Made by a program: the position numbers and the translations under genes
Origin: Epiperipatus broadwayi
Lineage: Eukaryota > Onychophora > Udeonychophora > Euonychophora > Peripatidae
Assembly (NCBI GenBank): GCA_028023455.1
Contig: JAQFVV010000030.1
Coordinates: 7,212,501-7,276,500 of the forward strand
DNA length: 64,000 nucleotides
Reading direction: 5' to 3'
The notes under the pieces: generated by a model
The model's input: only the letters and a program-made list of their open reading frames with translations
Databases searched by the model: none
What the model was told of the DNA's origin: nothing
Part shown: piece by piece, positions 33,678 through 46,194 of the stretch
Numbering within the stretch: position 1 is the stretch's first letter
Layout: each line of letters starts with the position of its first letter

Positions 33678-34115
33678 TTATAACTTCATTATTTGTACCC
33701 TTTCTGCTTTCGAGCATTTACATTCAATCAACAGATGCCTAATATTTTCTATATCTTCCTTACACAATTTGCAGCCTAAGTCACCCATATTTTTCCATTT
33801 ACATATATATTCTCTTGTTGCTAAAGATCCCCTTAAAGCCTTAAACAATAAACTACTTTCCTTACTATTGTCATAAATTAACTCGCACCCAATGTTCCAT
33901 TTACTTCTATGTATATTAAAACTCTTCTTACTCTCCATACTAGTTCTCCATCTCTCCAACTCCCTATTCTTTATTAATGCATCTATTCTTTTATCACATT
34001 TCTTACCATTATAACACTCAACAATCCTCCTAACATAATCATTCCACCTTTTATACAAGTATACTGATATAAATTCTTTATCCAAATCTTTTGCATACCA
34101 CATTACCTTTCTCAC
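33678..34115 (-). pseudogene. CR1-like LINE: C-terminal zinc-knuckle region
   Basis: A 145-residue open stretch has FKALRGSLATREYICKWK, then GDLGCKLCKEDIENIRHLLIEC. The C-x2-C...H-x4-C pattern is the domain C-terminal to the RT of CR1/Jockey/I-group LINEs. The same segment recurs at 62117 onwards. Confidence 0.75.
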
Positions 34116-34489
34116 CCATCTTGTTGTCTATCCTTACTCATAACCCAATTAAATACTATTTTGGCTATTTTTTTATTATCCATAAACTGTAATCTACTGA
34201 ACATTTTCATTTGCTTTTTGCATCTCCCATTATAAAAACATGACCATCCCATTTATTCTTGAATTGCCTCCTTTGCTGTCCACACATCTGCATCTAATGC
34301 ATGTCTTTCTACTTCCCTTTGTACTTTCTCTAAGTAATCTAATACCCCTTTACTAACCTGTAACACATCATTACCATATGTTAGACCCTGCTACTATAAC
34401 TCCATTCCATACAATTCTAGTTACATCATATTTATTATATAAACACACTGTTAATCTCTTTACCAAACCCTTTCTTTTCTTTGCTTTAT

Positions 34490-35150
34490 TTACCAATTTT
34501 TCTCCCATTCATCCAAGCAATTTTCTTGATTACTTAAGATGATTGCCAAATAACTATATCTATCCACCACACTTAACTTTATATCCCTCAATAAAAATTC
34601 TACATTTTCTCTTTCCCCAGTATTAATCATCATTATATTTGATTTTTCTTCACCAAATTTAAACCCCATCTGTTTACCCACCTTTGCACATGTCCTCAGC
34701 ATAACTTCCATATCTTCTCTTCTTTCTGCACACAAAAAGATATCTGTCATCTATTAATGGTACTCCATCCCTCTTCCTAGTCCTTCTATTGCTTTCTCCA
34801 TTTCACTCAAATACAACAAAAACAAAATAGGTGACATAGGGCATCCTTGCCTTAGTAATTATTTTCATATAATTTATTAATAATATTTACTAAAGCTTCA
34901 TCCATTCCCGAATTTGTTAAACATACCCATAATCTATTTCTATTTACTTTATCATATGCCTTCTCTATATCTATAAAACTTATATATAATGATCTACCTG
35001 AATTTCTATTCATAGCCATAAGTTGTGTAACTACAAATAAATTATCTCCTATACACCTATCTGACCTAAAACCTCCTTCCATTTCCCCCACTACACCATT
35101 CTCTTCCATCTATTTTACAATTCTTTTAGCCACTATATATGAGAAAACTT
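34490..35150 (-). pseudogene. CR1-like LINE: reverse transcriptase remnants
   Basis: 35109-34852 reads EGGFRSDRCIGDN, then SFIDIEKAYDKVNRNRLW, the G-F-R-x-x-R-S/C...D and F-x-D-x-x-K-A-Y-D motifs of the RT palm. After a gap, 34750-34490 reads MTDIFLCAERREDME, the altered Y/A-D-D...L box, then CAKVGKQMGFKFGEEKSNIM. The catalytic YADD-type motif has become TDIF in this frame, and frameshifts interrupt the domain. Confidence 0.8.
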
Positions 35151-35899
35151 TATATAAAACTAATGTTACTGTTATCAGTCTATAATTATTTAACTTTCTA
35201 TGATCCTTACCTTTTCCTTTAAATAATAATCTTACTCATATATTACTCTAGCTGTCGGAAAAACTATCTTCTGTGCCATCTTATTAAAACATGATAATAA
35301 CTTTGCTTTTGCTCCATGCCCTAAATTCATTACCATCTCTGCTGCTCATCCATCCAAACCTCTTGCCTTTCCATTTTTCATTCTCTTCCCTGCCTCATTC
35401 AGTTCATTTTTTGTGAACCTAATATTTCCATTACTAAATGCTTTCATGTTTTCTATCACTAAGTCCTTCACATCTAACATGTTTTCTATATCTATTACAT
35501 ATCTATTTAAGATTCTCTGTAATTCTTCTCTAGAGTTACACTCTATTCCCTTATCATCTATTAATACTATCTCTCTCTCCCCCTACATTTCTCATTTTAA
35601 TGTAATTTCAAAATTTCTTACTCCCATCTCTTCCACTATTATTAATATGCTCCAACAATTTACTATTCAACTTCATCTTCTCCCTATAATTATCCATTTT
35701 AGCCAACTTCTTTTTCCCTAAGTACTTTTCCCATTTAGCATTAATATCTTTTTCATTTTCTTTGTTCTTAATAGCACACTTATATTCTCTGCATGCTTCT
35801 TTTCTCTCTTTTACACTTTTACTAACTCTCATTTTTTATTACTTTTATTCTTCTGCATATTCTCAACTAAAACCCTATTTGCCACTTTTTCTATTTCAC

Positions 35900-36850
35900 C
35901 ACACCAGTCCTCATACTAATTTCCAACCAACTCTTCCATGGTTTCTTCAACTTGTATTTTATACTCTTCCAACTTATTCTTATTATTTATTCTCCATCCA
36001 CACCTTTCACTATTGTTTCTATTTTTATTTCTATTCTACATCACATTACTTATAATGACTATTATATACTCTCTCTTCATAATTAAACGCTTTAATTTTC
36101 CGTATTTTATTCATTCCCTCTTTCTCTACCAATACATAATCTATTGTATGAAATATATTATTCCTAGACCATGCATATTGTACCTTATAAATAGATGACA
36201 AATTCCCAATGCTCAAATTCACTCTTCGACAAAATTCCTTCAACAACTGCCCATTCTTATTATCTACATCATCAATTTCTTCAATATGTCCATTCATACC
36301 CCCTATAACCATTAATCTCTTTCCCTTTTCTTTAAAACTATGTATATACTTAACTAGACATTCATATATACTACTGTTTCACTCTATTACAGTTTGACTA
36401 TCTCCAGTGTCTATATACACTACAGACACCATCCATTCTTGTCTACCCAACCTTATTTCAAACCACAAATGTTCTTGACATTTAACAATATTTAAATACT
36501 TTTTTGATATAATACCTATACCACAACCCCCTTTTTCTTTTCTATTTATATCATGTCATACCACGTCTTCCAAAATAGGTTCTTCTTATTCTCTTAGATG
36601 TGTTTCCACTACTGCTAATACCTCAAGCTCTTCATTTTCAATTGCTTTGTTTAATTCCAGCCACTTTTCTGGTCCCTATCACCTTGCATATTCAAATACC
36701 CAATTTTACCAATGTCTTCTTTCCTAACTACTCTCTTATAAATTCTTTTGATTCTTTCTTCTCCATTAGGTTTATAAAAAACTTTCTTACCATTAATCTT
36801 ACAGATCCATTCCCTCTTCACATCTACACTTATATCTAAATCAACTATCT
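35900..36850 (-). pseudogene. CR1-like LINE: APE-type endonuclease remnants
   Basis: Fragments in order on the minus strand are IGYLNMQG (near 36700), EKGGCGIGIISKKYLNI (36540-36480), GGMNGHIEE (GDFN-type motif, about 36300) and FHTIDYVLVE (about 36130). These match the N-to-C motif order of LINE apurinic-like endonucleases, with stops between them. Confidence 0.7.
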
Positions 36851-36912
36851 TTTGCTTATTTCTTACATCCCATCCATTCTTCTTCTTTTTGATAATACTA
36901 TAATTTAAAAGC

Positions 36913-37452
36913 TCACCCCTCTTTAAATTTTTCCAAATTATATTCTTTAAACATCAGATTCCCTAAAACTTCACTTCCTTGTTTTCCTAAGTGAAATCTA
37001 TCTTTACTATATAACTCCCTCTTTCCAATAAACCAATCCCATACATCCACAAACATAACATTATTTCTCTCACACAATTTTTTCAGTCTCTCATTTATAG
37101 AACATGCCCTATCTAACAAATGCCTCTTGTCAAATCTTAGTAATAATCCAACTATCCCCATTCTTCCTTTCATCTTACTCAAATTACTAATCAATTCTAC
37201 ATACTCATCCATTACTCTCTCTGATGGCTCTGACAAATTATTAGTCCCTATCATAGCATACACATCTCTACTATCTTGCTTTTTTACATTATCTATCACA
37301 TCCCTAATTCTAGTTCCAGGCAAATATACTCTTACATACCTGCTTCTATTTTCCCTTGCAATTATATCCCCACATTCTCTAATTAGTGAATCTCCTATCA
37401 ATACTGTCTCATAGTCTACTTTCTCTACCCCATCTGTAACATTTTCTACCAC
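36913..37452 (-). pseudogene. CR1-like LINE ORF1: SGNH esterase domain
   Basis: A 179-residue open stretch contains VLIGDSLIRECGD (block I, nucleophile Ser in GDS), IGTNNLSEPS (block III, G-x-N) and SKDRFHLGKQGSEVLGN (block V, D-x-x-H catalytic pair). This is a complete set of SGNH-hydrolase motifs. Such esterase domains occur in ORF1 of CR1 and L2 LINEs; their role in retrotransposition is not settled. This is the best preserved part of the element. Confidence 0.85.
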
Positions 37453-37455
37453 CTT

Positions 37456-37860
37456 CTAGACCTCCTTATCTATTTCTTCCTTATCATTTCTACTCAATAC
37501 TTCCTTTATCTGCTCACACTTTGTCTGTAACAATTTTAATTTTACTTCTACATCCTTCACTTCTTCCTCTATCTTACTTATTCTCTTGCTAACCATCTCC
37601 ATTGCACTACTACTTTCTCCACCCATATCTCCTGACACTCCACTAAAACCATACTCTGTCCTATCTTCCTTAACTACATTTTGTTCCATTTACCCTGACT
37701 TTCTCTCTAGACTACCTACACTTTCCCACCTCTTTTATCATATTTACGCACTGACTACATAACCAGAAACCTGTTACATTTTTCCTATTCTTATTCAAAC
37801 ATTTCAAGTGAAACACCTCACTCTATCAGAACTCACCCAATTCCTTTCTGTCAATTATAT
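37456..37860 (-). pseudogene. CR1-like LINE ORF1: zinc-finger and coiled-coil N-terminus
   Basis: 37689-37456 encodes a charged heptad-like segment (MVSKRISKIEEEVKDVEVKL). Upstream, at about 37815-37750, FHLKCLNKNRK and GFWLCSQCVNM resemble the second half of a PHD-like finger, as found at the N-terminus of some CR1 ORF1 proteins. Stops separate the parts. Confidence 0.6.
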
Positions 37861-38399
37861 ACACATTGTGTAATACAATTGCAATCCATATTCTTATTTT
37901 CCAAGACACCTATTCTATATTTGATATTATAATACTTCTCCTATTCTTCAAACCCCCTTACATGGAAGATTGACTCTCTGATTCTTGATAAAGCAATAGT
38001 TACATACTGAAATAGATAATGTCATATCTATTTCATAGTCATCTATGTGGTCTTATATATAGGGTAGAGCCAGTTAACAGTATAGGTGAGGCTGAATAAT
38101 AAAAATAACAAGAAAATTGTTAAAGATTATTAAACAATAAGAATACTTTATAATATATATTTAAAATAAGAAACTTATAATAGGTTAGTTTTATTATTAA
38201 TATCTGAAGGATTTAAATTTAAGAATAAAACTACATAATAATATTTTATAATATACAAAATAGAATGTAATAAACTAGTTTTTTTAATCAGTAGATAAAA
38301 GATTTAGGGAAAAAGGAAAAAAAATGTACTAAAAATATAATTGCAAAAATGTGTGAGAATGATGGTTTAAATGCTACATTAATTCAAAAATAAAATAAA

Positions 38400-38725
38400 A
38401 AATAACTGAAATACAGGTTTATTATATACCTGTATCAATATATGTAATAAATAGGGTATATGAGCACAGACTTTCGCATGACCCACCACTCACCACTCTA
38501 TCTCATAACACTGATACATTTGAACACATATATGTCGAAAAGATAAATAATCACCAATATACATATTTCATGCTGAACCAGCAATCATTAGTTTGTCCAG
38601 ATTACCATCTCTACACATATATGCCATAAGTGCCTAGATATATATTAAGATAGCCAATCCTCATACTTTAATGGACAGGCTTCAATCCACTCCACATTCC
38701 AACTCTTCATCTAAATTTTCAGTTC
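38400..38725 (-). repeat. Family B repeat copy
   Basis: Shares gggtatatgagcacagactt, agataaataatcaccaatat and aatggacaggcttcaatcca with the 44.3-44.7 kb copy. Confidence 0.75.
38553..38596 (-). ncRNA. Hammerhead-like motif B4
   Basis: Core CUAAUGA (third base G to A), stem II UUGCU-GGUUC-AGCAU (four pairs), GAAA, perfect stem III AUA-UG-UAU, A at the cleavage position, stem I 3' strand UUGGU. It has the best preserved stem III of family B but an inactivating core change. Confidence 0.5.
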
Positions 38726-41700
38726 TTTCAATGAAATCTCCCATCATGTCAGCTTTGAATTTTATAATTTGCGTGACCAAGTTGTCTTGTATTACTTGAT
38801 TATAAAGTTTTATTAAAAGTTTCATTTTTGTCTTTTTCTGATGTATTTGATATAGCATCTTTCACTCTTTTTATTTTAACATCTTTTACTCTTTTTATTT
38901 ACTTCTAATTTCTTGAGATTTATTCATTTTATTCTCAAGCTCTTGGAGTTTGGTTTTTATGACATGTTGCTTTTCTTTATGTTTTATATCTGTTTCATGT
39001 TTATTTTTTAAATGTTTTCCCTGCATCTCTTTTATTTCTTCTTTTACATGGACATTGTTTCCTTCCATTGGTTGCATCACCCAAATAATTTGTGGCCATA
39101 ATATTTTTTCATTATCTGTAAATCTATGAAAAGCAAATAGTTCAGCAAGTCCATTTAAATAGATCAGTGGATTTGCCTAACAGTAATACTGCATTTTTTC
39201 TAAGAAATACAAGATTACAAATATGTTTCAAGGAATGCTATCTTCTTAAGTATATTAAAGATATATATTTTCATTTTTCAATATTCGATTCTTCTATTTT
39301 TCTATGACTGTGACAACGACTTTTGGAATTTGGTAGAAACATTGATCTCAAGACCATATTCTGATTGACTGCATCGAAAACTCCCTTAGTAAGAATCTAT
39401 ACTACACACATTTCATGAAAAAAATTAGACTATAACTAAAACTATGTTGGCATTGAATGAAATTTCTAAAGTCAAAGACATCATGGAGCCTGTAAGCATA
39501 ATAAGCTTTTGTTTTACCATAAAATCTGTGGTATTTAAATAATTAAATTGAATGCTTATTCATAATTTTATTTATATTGTTAAGCATTTTGTTTAGTATA
39601 GATTTCTTAACTGTTTGGTAATTATATACTTAAAATGAATCTTTGTTTTTATGCTTAATGTGTGTGAATTTTTATTTTTTAAAGAATAGAATCTTTTCTC
39701 CGCTTTTAATACCGGTACCAATTATTAATTGACAGTACGTGTTTTCTTAAATATATATTTATATTTGTTAGTTTATGTTTTTTTATGTGTATGTATTTAT
39801 GCATTGCTTGGAGGAGTAATGTTAACCCTTGTAGTGAAAATTTTATTCCTGTTATCTATCTTATTTCACCAATTTAGCTTATCAATCCACAAATTGCTTT
39901 CACATTAGGGTCATCATCCTCATCATTTGGACAGCATATGAATATATTCTCTGATTGAACTTCTTTTGGAAGATTATTGATGAAATTATTGGAATTATGC
40001 ATAATTGAAGTTTGTCACCATCGGATTGTATTCATTGGTAGTTTTGCTATGATGGAGTATGGTGTTGTGAAGCGCTGATTATTATCATGAATTTCTAAAT
40101 TAAGTTGTGATTGAATAGAAATCCTGAGATTTATTATCAAAAAGTGATTGTTAAATAATGATAATTAGGAAATAAAATCCATGAACCCATGATAAAAGTG
40201 AAATCAGAAGAGGATTAAATACTGGTTTGATCATTGTAATCAATTCCAAGGGATGTTCAAAAAGAGAGCTGGCAACCTCAATGTTAATATGAATTTTGAT
40301 TTTGTTGGACACTTCCATTACCTCTCCCATTCTCCATCAGAATGCAAACAAAAATAAGCTAAGAAGTTGGTATATTCAATTGAAAAATGATAATATTCTA
40401 AGGCAGATGAAAATGTATGTTGTTCTCAAAATGTACATCCTGTGGAGTGATTTTCTAGTTTTTTCATGAATATGGTAACTAAGAAATGTTTATTCATACA
40501 TTGACATTAGGGTTTGTACTTTTTTGGGTTTGTTTACATATATTATCAAGTGTATTAATGTGTTAGTTACAGTTTACTAATCAGGATTAATTAATAAAAT
40601 AAATTTATGTAATTCTATCTTATGTTATGCTTGGCAATAGTAAAATATGATGATTTAGATAATACCATTGCATTGATTACTCACTGATCATTGTAGTTTA
40701 TAGTTGATATAAAATTTGTAGTATAAGATGATGTGTGTCTGCATCATATGGAAAATTAATATTACTCCCAGGCAATTGAAAATGAAAGAGTGTTCTCAAA
40801 ATGTGCAATTTTCAGATCAATTAATCGGATTTTTCATGTGATGTGGTGCAAAAATGTTCACTTCACATGTTGTGATGGATGATAACATTTTTTCAAGTTT
40901 GTTTATAATTACTAAATATATTTTAAAGCCTCCATTCCACCTCATATGAAATATAGAAATAAAGATATCTGAAAAAAAAAAAAAAATCTACTAAATGTAT
41001 TTTTGGATGAACCAACACTTTTTAGTCAGTCCAGGTATCAATATCTTACACATGTTTTTATTATTTTCTCAATAATTATTAACATCAAATTAATACAATT
41101 ATATCTATAAGTGCTAAAGATTTTTGGCATCATTAACATTAGATAAATGATCATTACTAATAATTTACTAGACAAGATATTACCAAATATATATACACAC
41201 GTGCACTAAAAAGAATAATGATATATTATCAAAATAACCTTGAATTTTTTTTTTCTCTCATATGTCCTAGCATCAGCCAGGAAGAGAAAACGCTAACCCG
41301 GGACAACTGCTTGTAGCGGGACAACTGCTTGTAAAGCAGCTCGACCACCAATGCTTGACAAATGTTTGTCGCTAAATAACCATTTAGAGATTGTTTATTT
41401 ATTACTACTGTTTATAAATTACCTGCTAACTTAATGCAAAAAGTCAGTCCACTTTCCAAGATCTAAGTAATAACAGAGAGGGTTTTTTTTGCATTAAATC
41501 ATCTCCGTAAAATAAGACAAATAACACTAAATGTAATAGGTATAAAAATACTTGCAAGAAAAATCCTTCATAAAATAAATGAAAATCTTAATAAAACTCT
41601 TAATTGCTCATTATGCAAGAAAAGCAGAATCGCTAATGGCGGAAACTTTTATAATTCACAACAATTATTATCTTCCAAATGCCTTTATTTGCACCTCAAG

Positions 41701-42400
41701 ACAATTCAAGGGGCATAAGTTTGGATATTACAATGCAATCAACAAGAATTGTTACAAACAAATTTAGCGAGTGTTGGTGTGTGTCAAAATGCATCCACAC
41801 CCATACAATTGATTCAGTATGTATGATTTTCAAACACTCAAGTATAAACATATGGATGGGTGTACGGGGTTTTTATGGTTCCAGATGTGCAGTGCCACAA
41901 AATTCACCTGCCCTTCCAGATTCACACACATAAACCCAACATCTTATGCTTAAATTATTGTTCACAAAATTGTCCAACTATACATGTCCATTTCTCTGTT
42001 AGTTATTCAAAATTTTGTTATATTAACTGCAATGTTAAACTTTCAAAACATCTCTATTCATGCCTCATGACTATTTGGGAGGTGTAAGCTAGAAAGAAAC
42101 AAGGCAACCACTTTAGTTGCAGTGGAAATATTGTCCTTGAATTGTCCAGTTGTACAAGTCCATTTCATCATTTAAGCATTCACAGTTCTGTTATAAATGT
42201 CTTTTTATATATGTGCTTACTCCTTGGTTTGCATGGCATACCACTTGTGAGGTGGTCACTTTCCCTCCTATGTGTTTCTAAACTTCTATTAATTTTTCAA
42301 CCTTAGTGTTCATTATTTATATGATTTATCATCCTGATATTTTATGGTACTTTGGGATCTTGTAATTTCTAGAGTCACTAATTTATCAATTTATTTAGCA
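38726..42400. other. Intron sequence; one SINE, otherwise unrecognised
   Basis: Apart from the SINE at 41247-41359 and a diverged family B piece near 41000-41035, no repeat family or exon-like frame was found. Confidence 0.5.
41247..41359 (-). repeat. tRNA-derived SINE copy 4 with internal duplication
   Basis: Same family, ending (minus) in an A-rich tail. A segment gggacaactgcttgta is present twice (about 41302-41334), an internal short duplication not seen in other copies. Confidence 0.75.
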
Positions 42401-42413
42401 TATAAGGTATACA

Positions 42414-43080
42414 CTAGGCAAGGCATGGCCCCAGTTTAACCTGGTTCCAAATCTGTTCAGCTAGCCATGGCTGGCATGTCTTCTTGTCATGGTCCTTGGC
42501 ATCATTTAGCAATTTGAAGTATAGTTCCTCAATATTGTAATCCATTCCTTTTTCAAAAGTTATTTTATTTTGTGCCGACCAGATGACAAAGTTAACGTAA
42601 GTTGCCAATCTAATATTGCCAAAGGAACCTTTTTTAAAAGCTTTCACCATATCCACCCAGGTCCAGTATTTATCTGAGGTTTTTTGCAGTGTTAAATAGC
42701 ATAGTTTATTCCAAGTATCACATTCCTGAAGAATGTGGGAAATTGTTTCATCGGTTTTCTATCACAGTGGACACATCAGATCCATTTCTTATCTCCGCTT
42801 GTGGTGGAGGAATGCAGCAGTTGGTATGTTTTAAAAAAAAGGAATCCTCAAATTCTTTACTATTTTATACCAGCAGTGTTAAACCATTTGACAATTGGAA
42901 AGATATCTTTGAAAAACTACTCAATGGGTCTAATGGTTTTAAATTCATGAAGATAACTTTCCAAGATCTTCACTTACTTTGGGTGTTATCTAATAATAGT
43001 GAAGGTAAATTTTGGTGTAGAACCTGGAAGAATATGACTTTCTCCACATGTGAGTGAAGGGTGTTTTGTTTTACAATCTT
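42414..43080 (-). pseudogene. LINE C-terminal fragment (zf-RVT-like)
   Basis: Minus strand, with frameshifts: a C-x2-C...H-x4-C segment (CVHCDRKP... HILQEC), then LRLATYVNFVIWSAQNKI-type sequence within 42656-42414. This resembles the zinc-binding domain and W...I/L-W-x-x-R/Q-N motif after the RT in several LINE clades. No RT palm is attached. It is unrelated in detail to the 33-38 kb element. Confidence 0.45.
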
Positions 43081-43309
43081 TTTTTTTTACAGTCAGCACA
43101 TTGATACTTATCTGACCAACTTCCATAAATTTAGTATCTTGATCCTCCAGCTAATAATACTTTATAGTAGAAGTTATAAATTATTTATGGGACTGTGAAT
43201 AAAGTCTTATAAATATCTTATAGAAATAAACATTGCATTTTTTATTACTACAGAAATAGCTAATTTTTCCACCCAATAATGGCATGTAGTGCATGTTTAA
43301 TAATCAGTA

Positions 43310-44110
43310 TATGCTAATGGTTGCACATTTTAATCCATGTCCAGTGCCTTCTGATCCAATATTTCCAGACTACTTTTTGGCTTATGGTTTTCATCATTGA
43401 ATAATTTTGGACCTGGAAGCAGTACACCTTGATATTTTATTCTAATGCATCTTTCCAGCACCCATAAGCTAAAAAGTAGTCTGGGAATATTGGATGATAA
43501 GACATTGAATAGGGATGAGAATGCATAAACTTATAGCATCTATTGCATACTGGAACTTGCATTAAGTAGCATGTTTAGATAAAAAAAATCGCTACTATTT
43601 TAACAGTTTATGTAAACCTAGTAAAACGTGGTCGTGTTATATTTTAATGGTTTAACCACTCCCAGACAAAAGATAATGGCAAATTTGATTATAAAAAAAA
43701 CAAGACCACAAAATATATTGATACTGAATTGGGATCACATCCTTTATGACTATACAAGAAAATTAGCTTGGATTGAAAACATTGTTGCATTTAGCTTTAT
43801 AGTTAACCAAAATATTGAAGGTGGTTTTGAAGACATTAGATCCAAAAACCAGCTTTCACTAATCTGGGGATTGGAGATTCCTTATTGTTGAAAGCCATTA
43901 GCTAGAGCCTAGTATGGAGATATTAGATGAGAAGATGCTGGATAGAGCTTAAAATGCACAATGATCTATTGTCTATTGATTATTAGAATGTGGACTGGGT
44001 AGCATTATTGGGTGGAATAATTTGCTACTATTTTAATAGCTTGTATAATCATAAGAAAAGGTGGTCATGTGACTTTTTAATGGTTACACTTATTATTGTT
44101 GCATTATAAA
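43310..44110. repeat. Degenerate family A copies
   Basis: Diverged versions of the A unit in both orientations: ccaatatttccagactact (minus, about 43357), aaaaagtagtctgggaatat (plus, about 43471) and the ends gtggtcatgtga near 44060 and gtggtcgtgtta near 43630. The ribozyme positions are heavily mutated. Confidence 0.6.
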
Positions 44111-44269
44111 ATGTATATATAAACACTATTTTAAAACAAAACAAACAAAATTACCAAATATGAATATTTAATGGCAACTGATTGTTTTTTTTTTAACTTT
44201 AACTTTCTTTAATAGTTTTATAGAGTAACTGTTCATTACTATTAAGATTTTGTTAATGTTTTATAACTG

Positions 44270-44700
44270 AAACACAGGCTTATTATATACCCGCGTCTAT
44301 ATATGTAATATATAGGGTATATGAGCACAGACTTTTACACTACCCATCACTCTCCACTCTGTCTCATAATACTGATATACTTGAACACATAAATGTTGAA
44401 AAGATAAATAATCACCAATTTATATATTTCATGATACACCAGCAATCATCAGTTGGTCCAGATTACCATCTCTACACATATATGCTAGAAGTGCTCAAAT
44501 ATATATTAAGATAGCCAATCTTCATACTTTAATGGACAGGCTTCAATCTACTCCACACTCCAACTCTTCAAACATCTATCCAATTGAAAATCTGATGATG
44601 GAATGCTCAAAGGCCACCCTGAGGCCAAGATTCTTGTCACGAGATAGAGTGGAGAGTGATAGGTGGTGTGAAAGTCTGTGCTCATATACGCTAATGTTTT
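44270..44700. repeat. Family B element with ~50-bp terminal inverted repeats
   Basis: gtatatgagcacagactttt (about 44317) and its inverse aaagtctgtgctcatatac (to about 44690) bound the copy, each followed inward by the same ~30-bp sequence (cactctccactctgtctc / gagatagagtggagagtg). The body contains a hammerhead-like motif. Confidence 0.75.
44414..44457 (-). ncRNA. Hammerhead-like motif B5
   Basis: Perfect five-pair stem I ACCAA/UUGGU, core CUGAUGA and GAAA intact, A at the cleavage position. Stem II (UUGCU-GGUGU-AUCAU) is weakened, and the stem III closing U is changed to A (AUAUAUAA). Closest to canonical of the B copies in its core. Confidence 0.5.
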
Positions 44701-45335
44701 ATGTAAAATAATTGTATTTCTTGTATCCATAAATTTACTTAGAATTTTACTCATACAATGCTTGCATTAAGAACATTAATCCAGCCTATACCTCTAATTC
44801 AGAGATATTATAATCTTATGTATTCAATGAATCATAGACAGTAGTTGAATAAACACCTAGACCTAATTTCTAGATATTGACTTTTGCAAGTTACGTTTTA
44901 AGATTCAACTGTGTTATTGGTTGATTAATTAAGATAACAATAAATGTCTCTGGATTAGAATAGAATACTAAATTGAATTATTGCTTCTTATGCATATGTA
45001 AGCTTGGAAAGTCATGTATGATCTTGTTTAGGGTAATAATAACATTTAATGTCCTTAACATCGTCAAATATACTAAATATTATATGGAATTTATTCGTAA
45101 GGTTTCCATATTTACTATTAACAATCAAGTCAACTCAATTGAGTTGAACTGATTATTAATAATAATACTTAATGTGAATATATTTACAATATGGTTTCTT
45201 ATTTAATTCATTTTTGTGTGTATTGTAAATTCGCAACATAAATTTATCCCCATTTCCTCTTTTTTTTTTTTTTACTTATGGAAGTAATATAATTTTCTAC
45301 TTCTTTTTTCCCTATGTATTGATTTCTATTATAAC

Positions 45336-45548
45336 ATATACCATTAATACCTTTTTAGACACTTTATCAATACTTTTATTTCTATTAAACTAACAGTTTC
45401 GACTGTCCTGCAGTCATCATCAGAGTTTTTGTTAGTTTTGTTAATATAATTAACAAGAACTCTGATGATGACTGCAGGACAGTTGAAACTGTTAGTTTAA
45501 TACATATAAAAGTATTGATAAAGTGTCTAAAAAGGTGTTAATGGTATG
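45336..45548. repeat. Palindrome D1, arms ~105 bp, abutting a CRISP exon donor
   Basis: ataccattaatacctttttag (first 20 bases) is inverted at the far end, with arms 45336-45442 and 45450-45548. The centre of the right arm holds CTGATGA (45462-45468), a hairpin GACTG...CAGTT and GAAA (45484-45487), a partial hammerhead signature with one extra base before the hairpin. The right end lies about 20 bases from the donor of exon 45569-45693. Confidence 0.85.
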
Positions 45549-45568
45549 AGATGTTTTTTTTTACTTAC

Positions 45569-45693
45569 CATCTTTAACATGTTTGTAGCATCAGCTAATC
45601 GTCTTAACATATTGTGTTTGTCAAGAATTGTTTTTCGAACATGTGGATCAGCTACATCTATGTCTTCTGGACAAATAAAGCAATTCTTTTCCT
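45569..45693 (-). CDS. CRISP-like gene, most upstream exon found
   Basis: Acceptor attgtttag ends at 45694 and donor GTAAGT starts at 45568. The exon opens with two bases completing an unseen codon, then encodes 41 residues and ends on a codon boundary that joins exon 32819-32909. It includes two cysteines (KNCFICPED), then HVRKTILDKHNMLRRLADA and NMLKM. I-L-D-K-H-N-x-L-R-R is the start of CAP domains, and N-M-L-K-M continues as E-W-N in the next exon, as in CRISPs (N-M-L-x-M-x-W). The signal peptide and translation start must be on an upstream exon not identified here. Confidence 0.92.
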
Positions 45694-45929
45694 CTAAACA
45701 ATTATTGACAAAGATAAAAAGAAATCAATTAAAATCAACAAAATGAAAGGTTTTATTATTTTTTAACATTTATTGGTAATCATTTAGTAGGCAATGTGAG
45801 ACATTTATTGACACATGGGGAAGCCATGAAACCATTAATAAAAATACCAAGTGATAAATTGAATCAAGTAGTGGGGGTATTCTAATTTTTTTCATTTAAA
45901 AACGAAAAAAAAGTGTGTTATATAATTTA

Positions 45930-46015
45930 AAAAAATGTTATGTGTACTTTATTCAGAAATGGTAATACGATTGACAGAAACAAGAAATATATAAAATACA
46001 AATTAGTTGTGCAAA
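45930..46015. repeat. Left copy of a long-range inverted pair with 50990-51075
   Basis: ttatgtgtactttattcaga and aaaatacaaattagttgtgc here are inverted at about 50990-51075. Further matches are found inward (46080-46140 against 50435-50490). The pair brackets the palindrome cluster at 46.2-50.9 kb. Confidence 0.65.
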
Positions 46016-46194
46016 TACATATTTTCCTATATAATTTTTTTTTTTTTTTAAAAAAAATAAAGGTTATAAATAAACAAGAAGAAAAGAAATACGAATTTAG
46101 TTGTACAAAGTAATTAAACAATAAACAAAGAGAAAATAGATATAAAAATATCTAAAATACAATGAACTAAATTCTTTATGTTGCCTTTGCAAAT

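Larger units (their letters stand above)
33411..37870 (-). mobile_element. CR1-like non-LTR retrotransposon, nearly full length, broken
   Basis: On the minus strand from about 37870 down to 33411 the order is: partial zinc-finger region, coiled coil, SGNH esterase, APE-type endonuclease, reverse transcriptase and a C-terminal CCHC-like domain. It ends in a (cacat)n-type tail, cacagtacatcacatcacat. Several frameshifts and stops separate the domains. A truncated relative with the same tail is at 62117-62515. Coding strand and order match CR1/L2-group LINEs. It sits in the first large intron of the CRISP-like gene, in the same orientation. Confidence 0.85.

Noticed and set aside
35413-36839. Several plus-strand frames rich in Ser, Leu, Phe and Tyr
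   Set aside because: They are antisense shadows of the minus-strand CR1-like LINE.
42689-43057. 122-residue plus-strand frame
   Set aside because: It is antisense to a LINE C-terminal remnant that has recognisable zinc-binding motifs on the minus strand.
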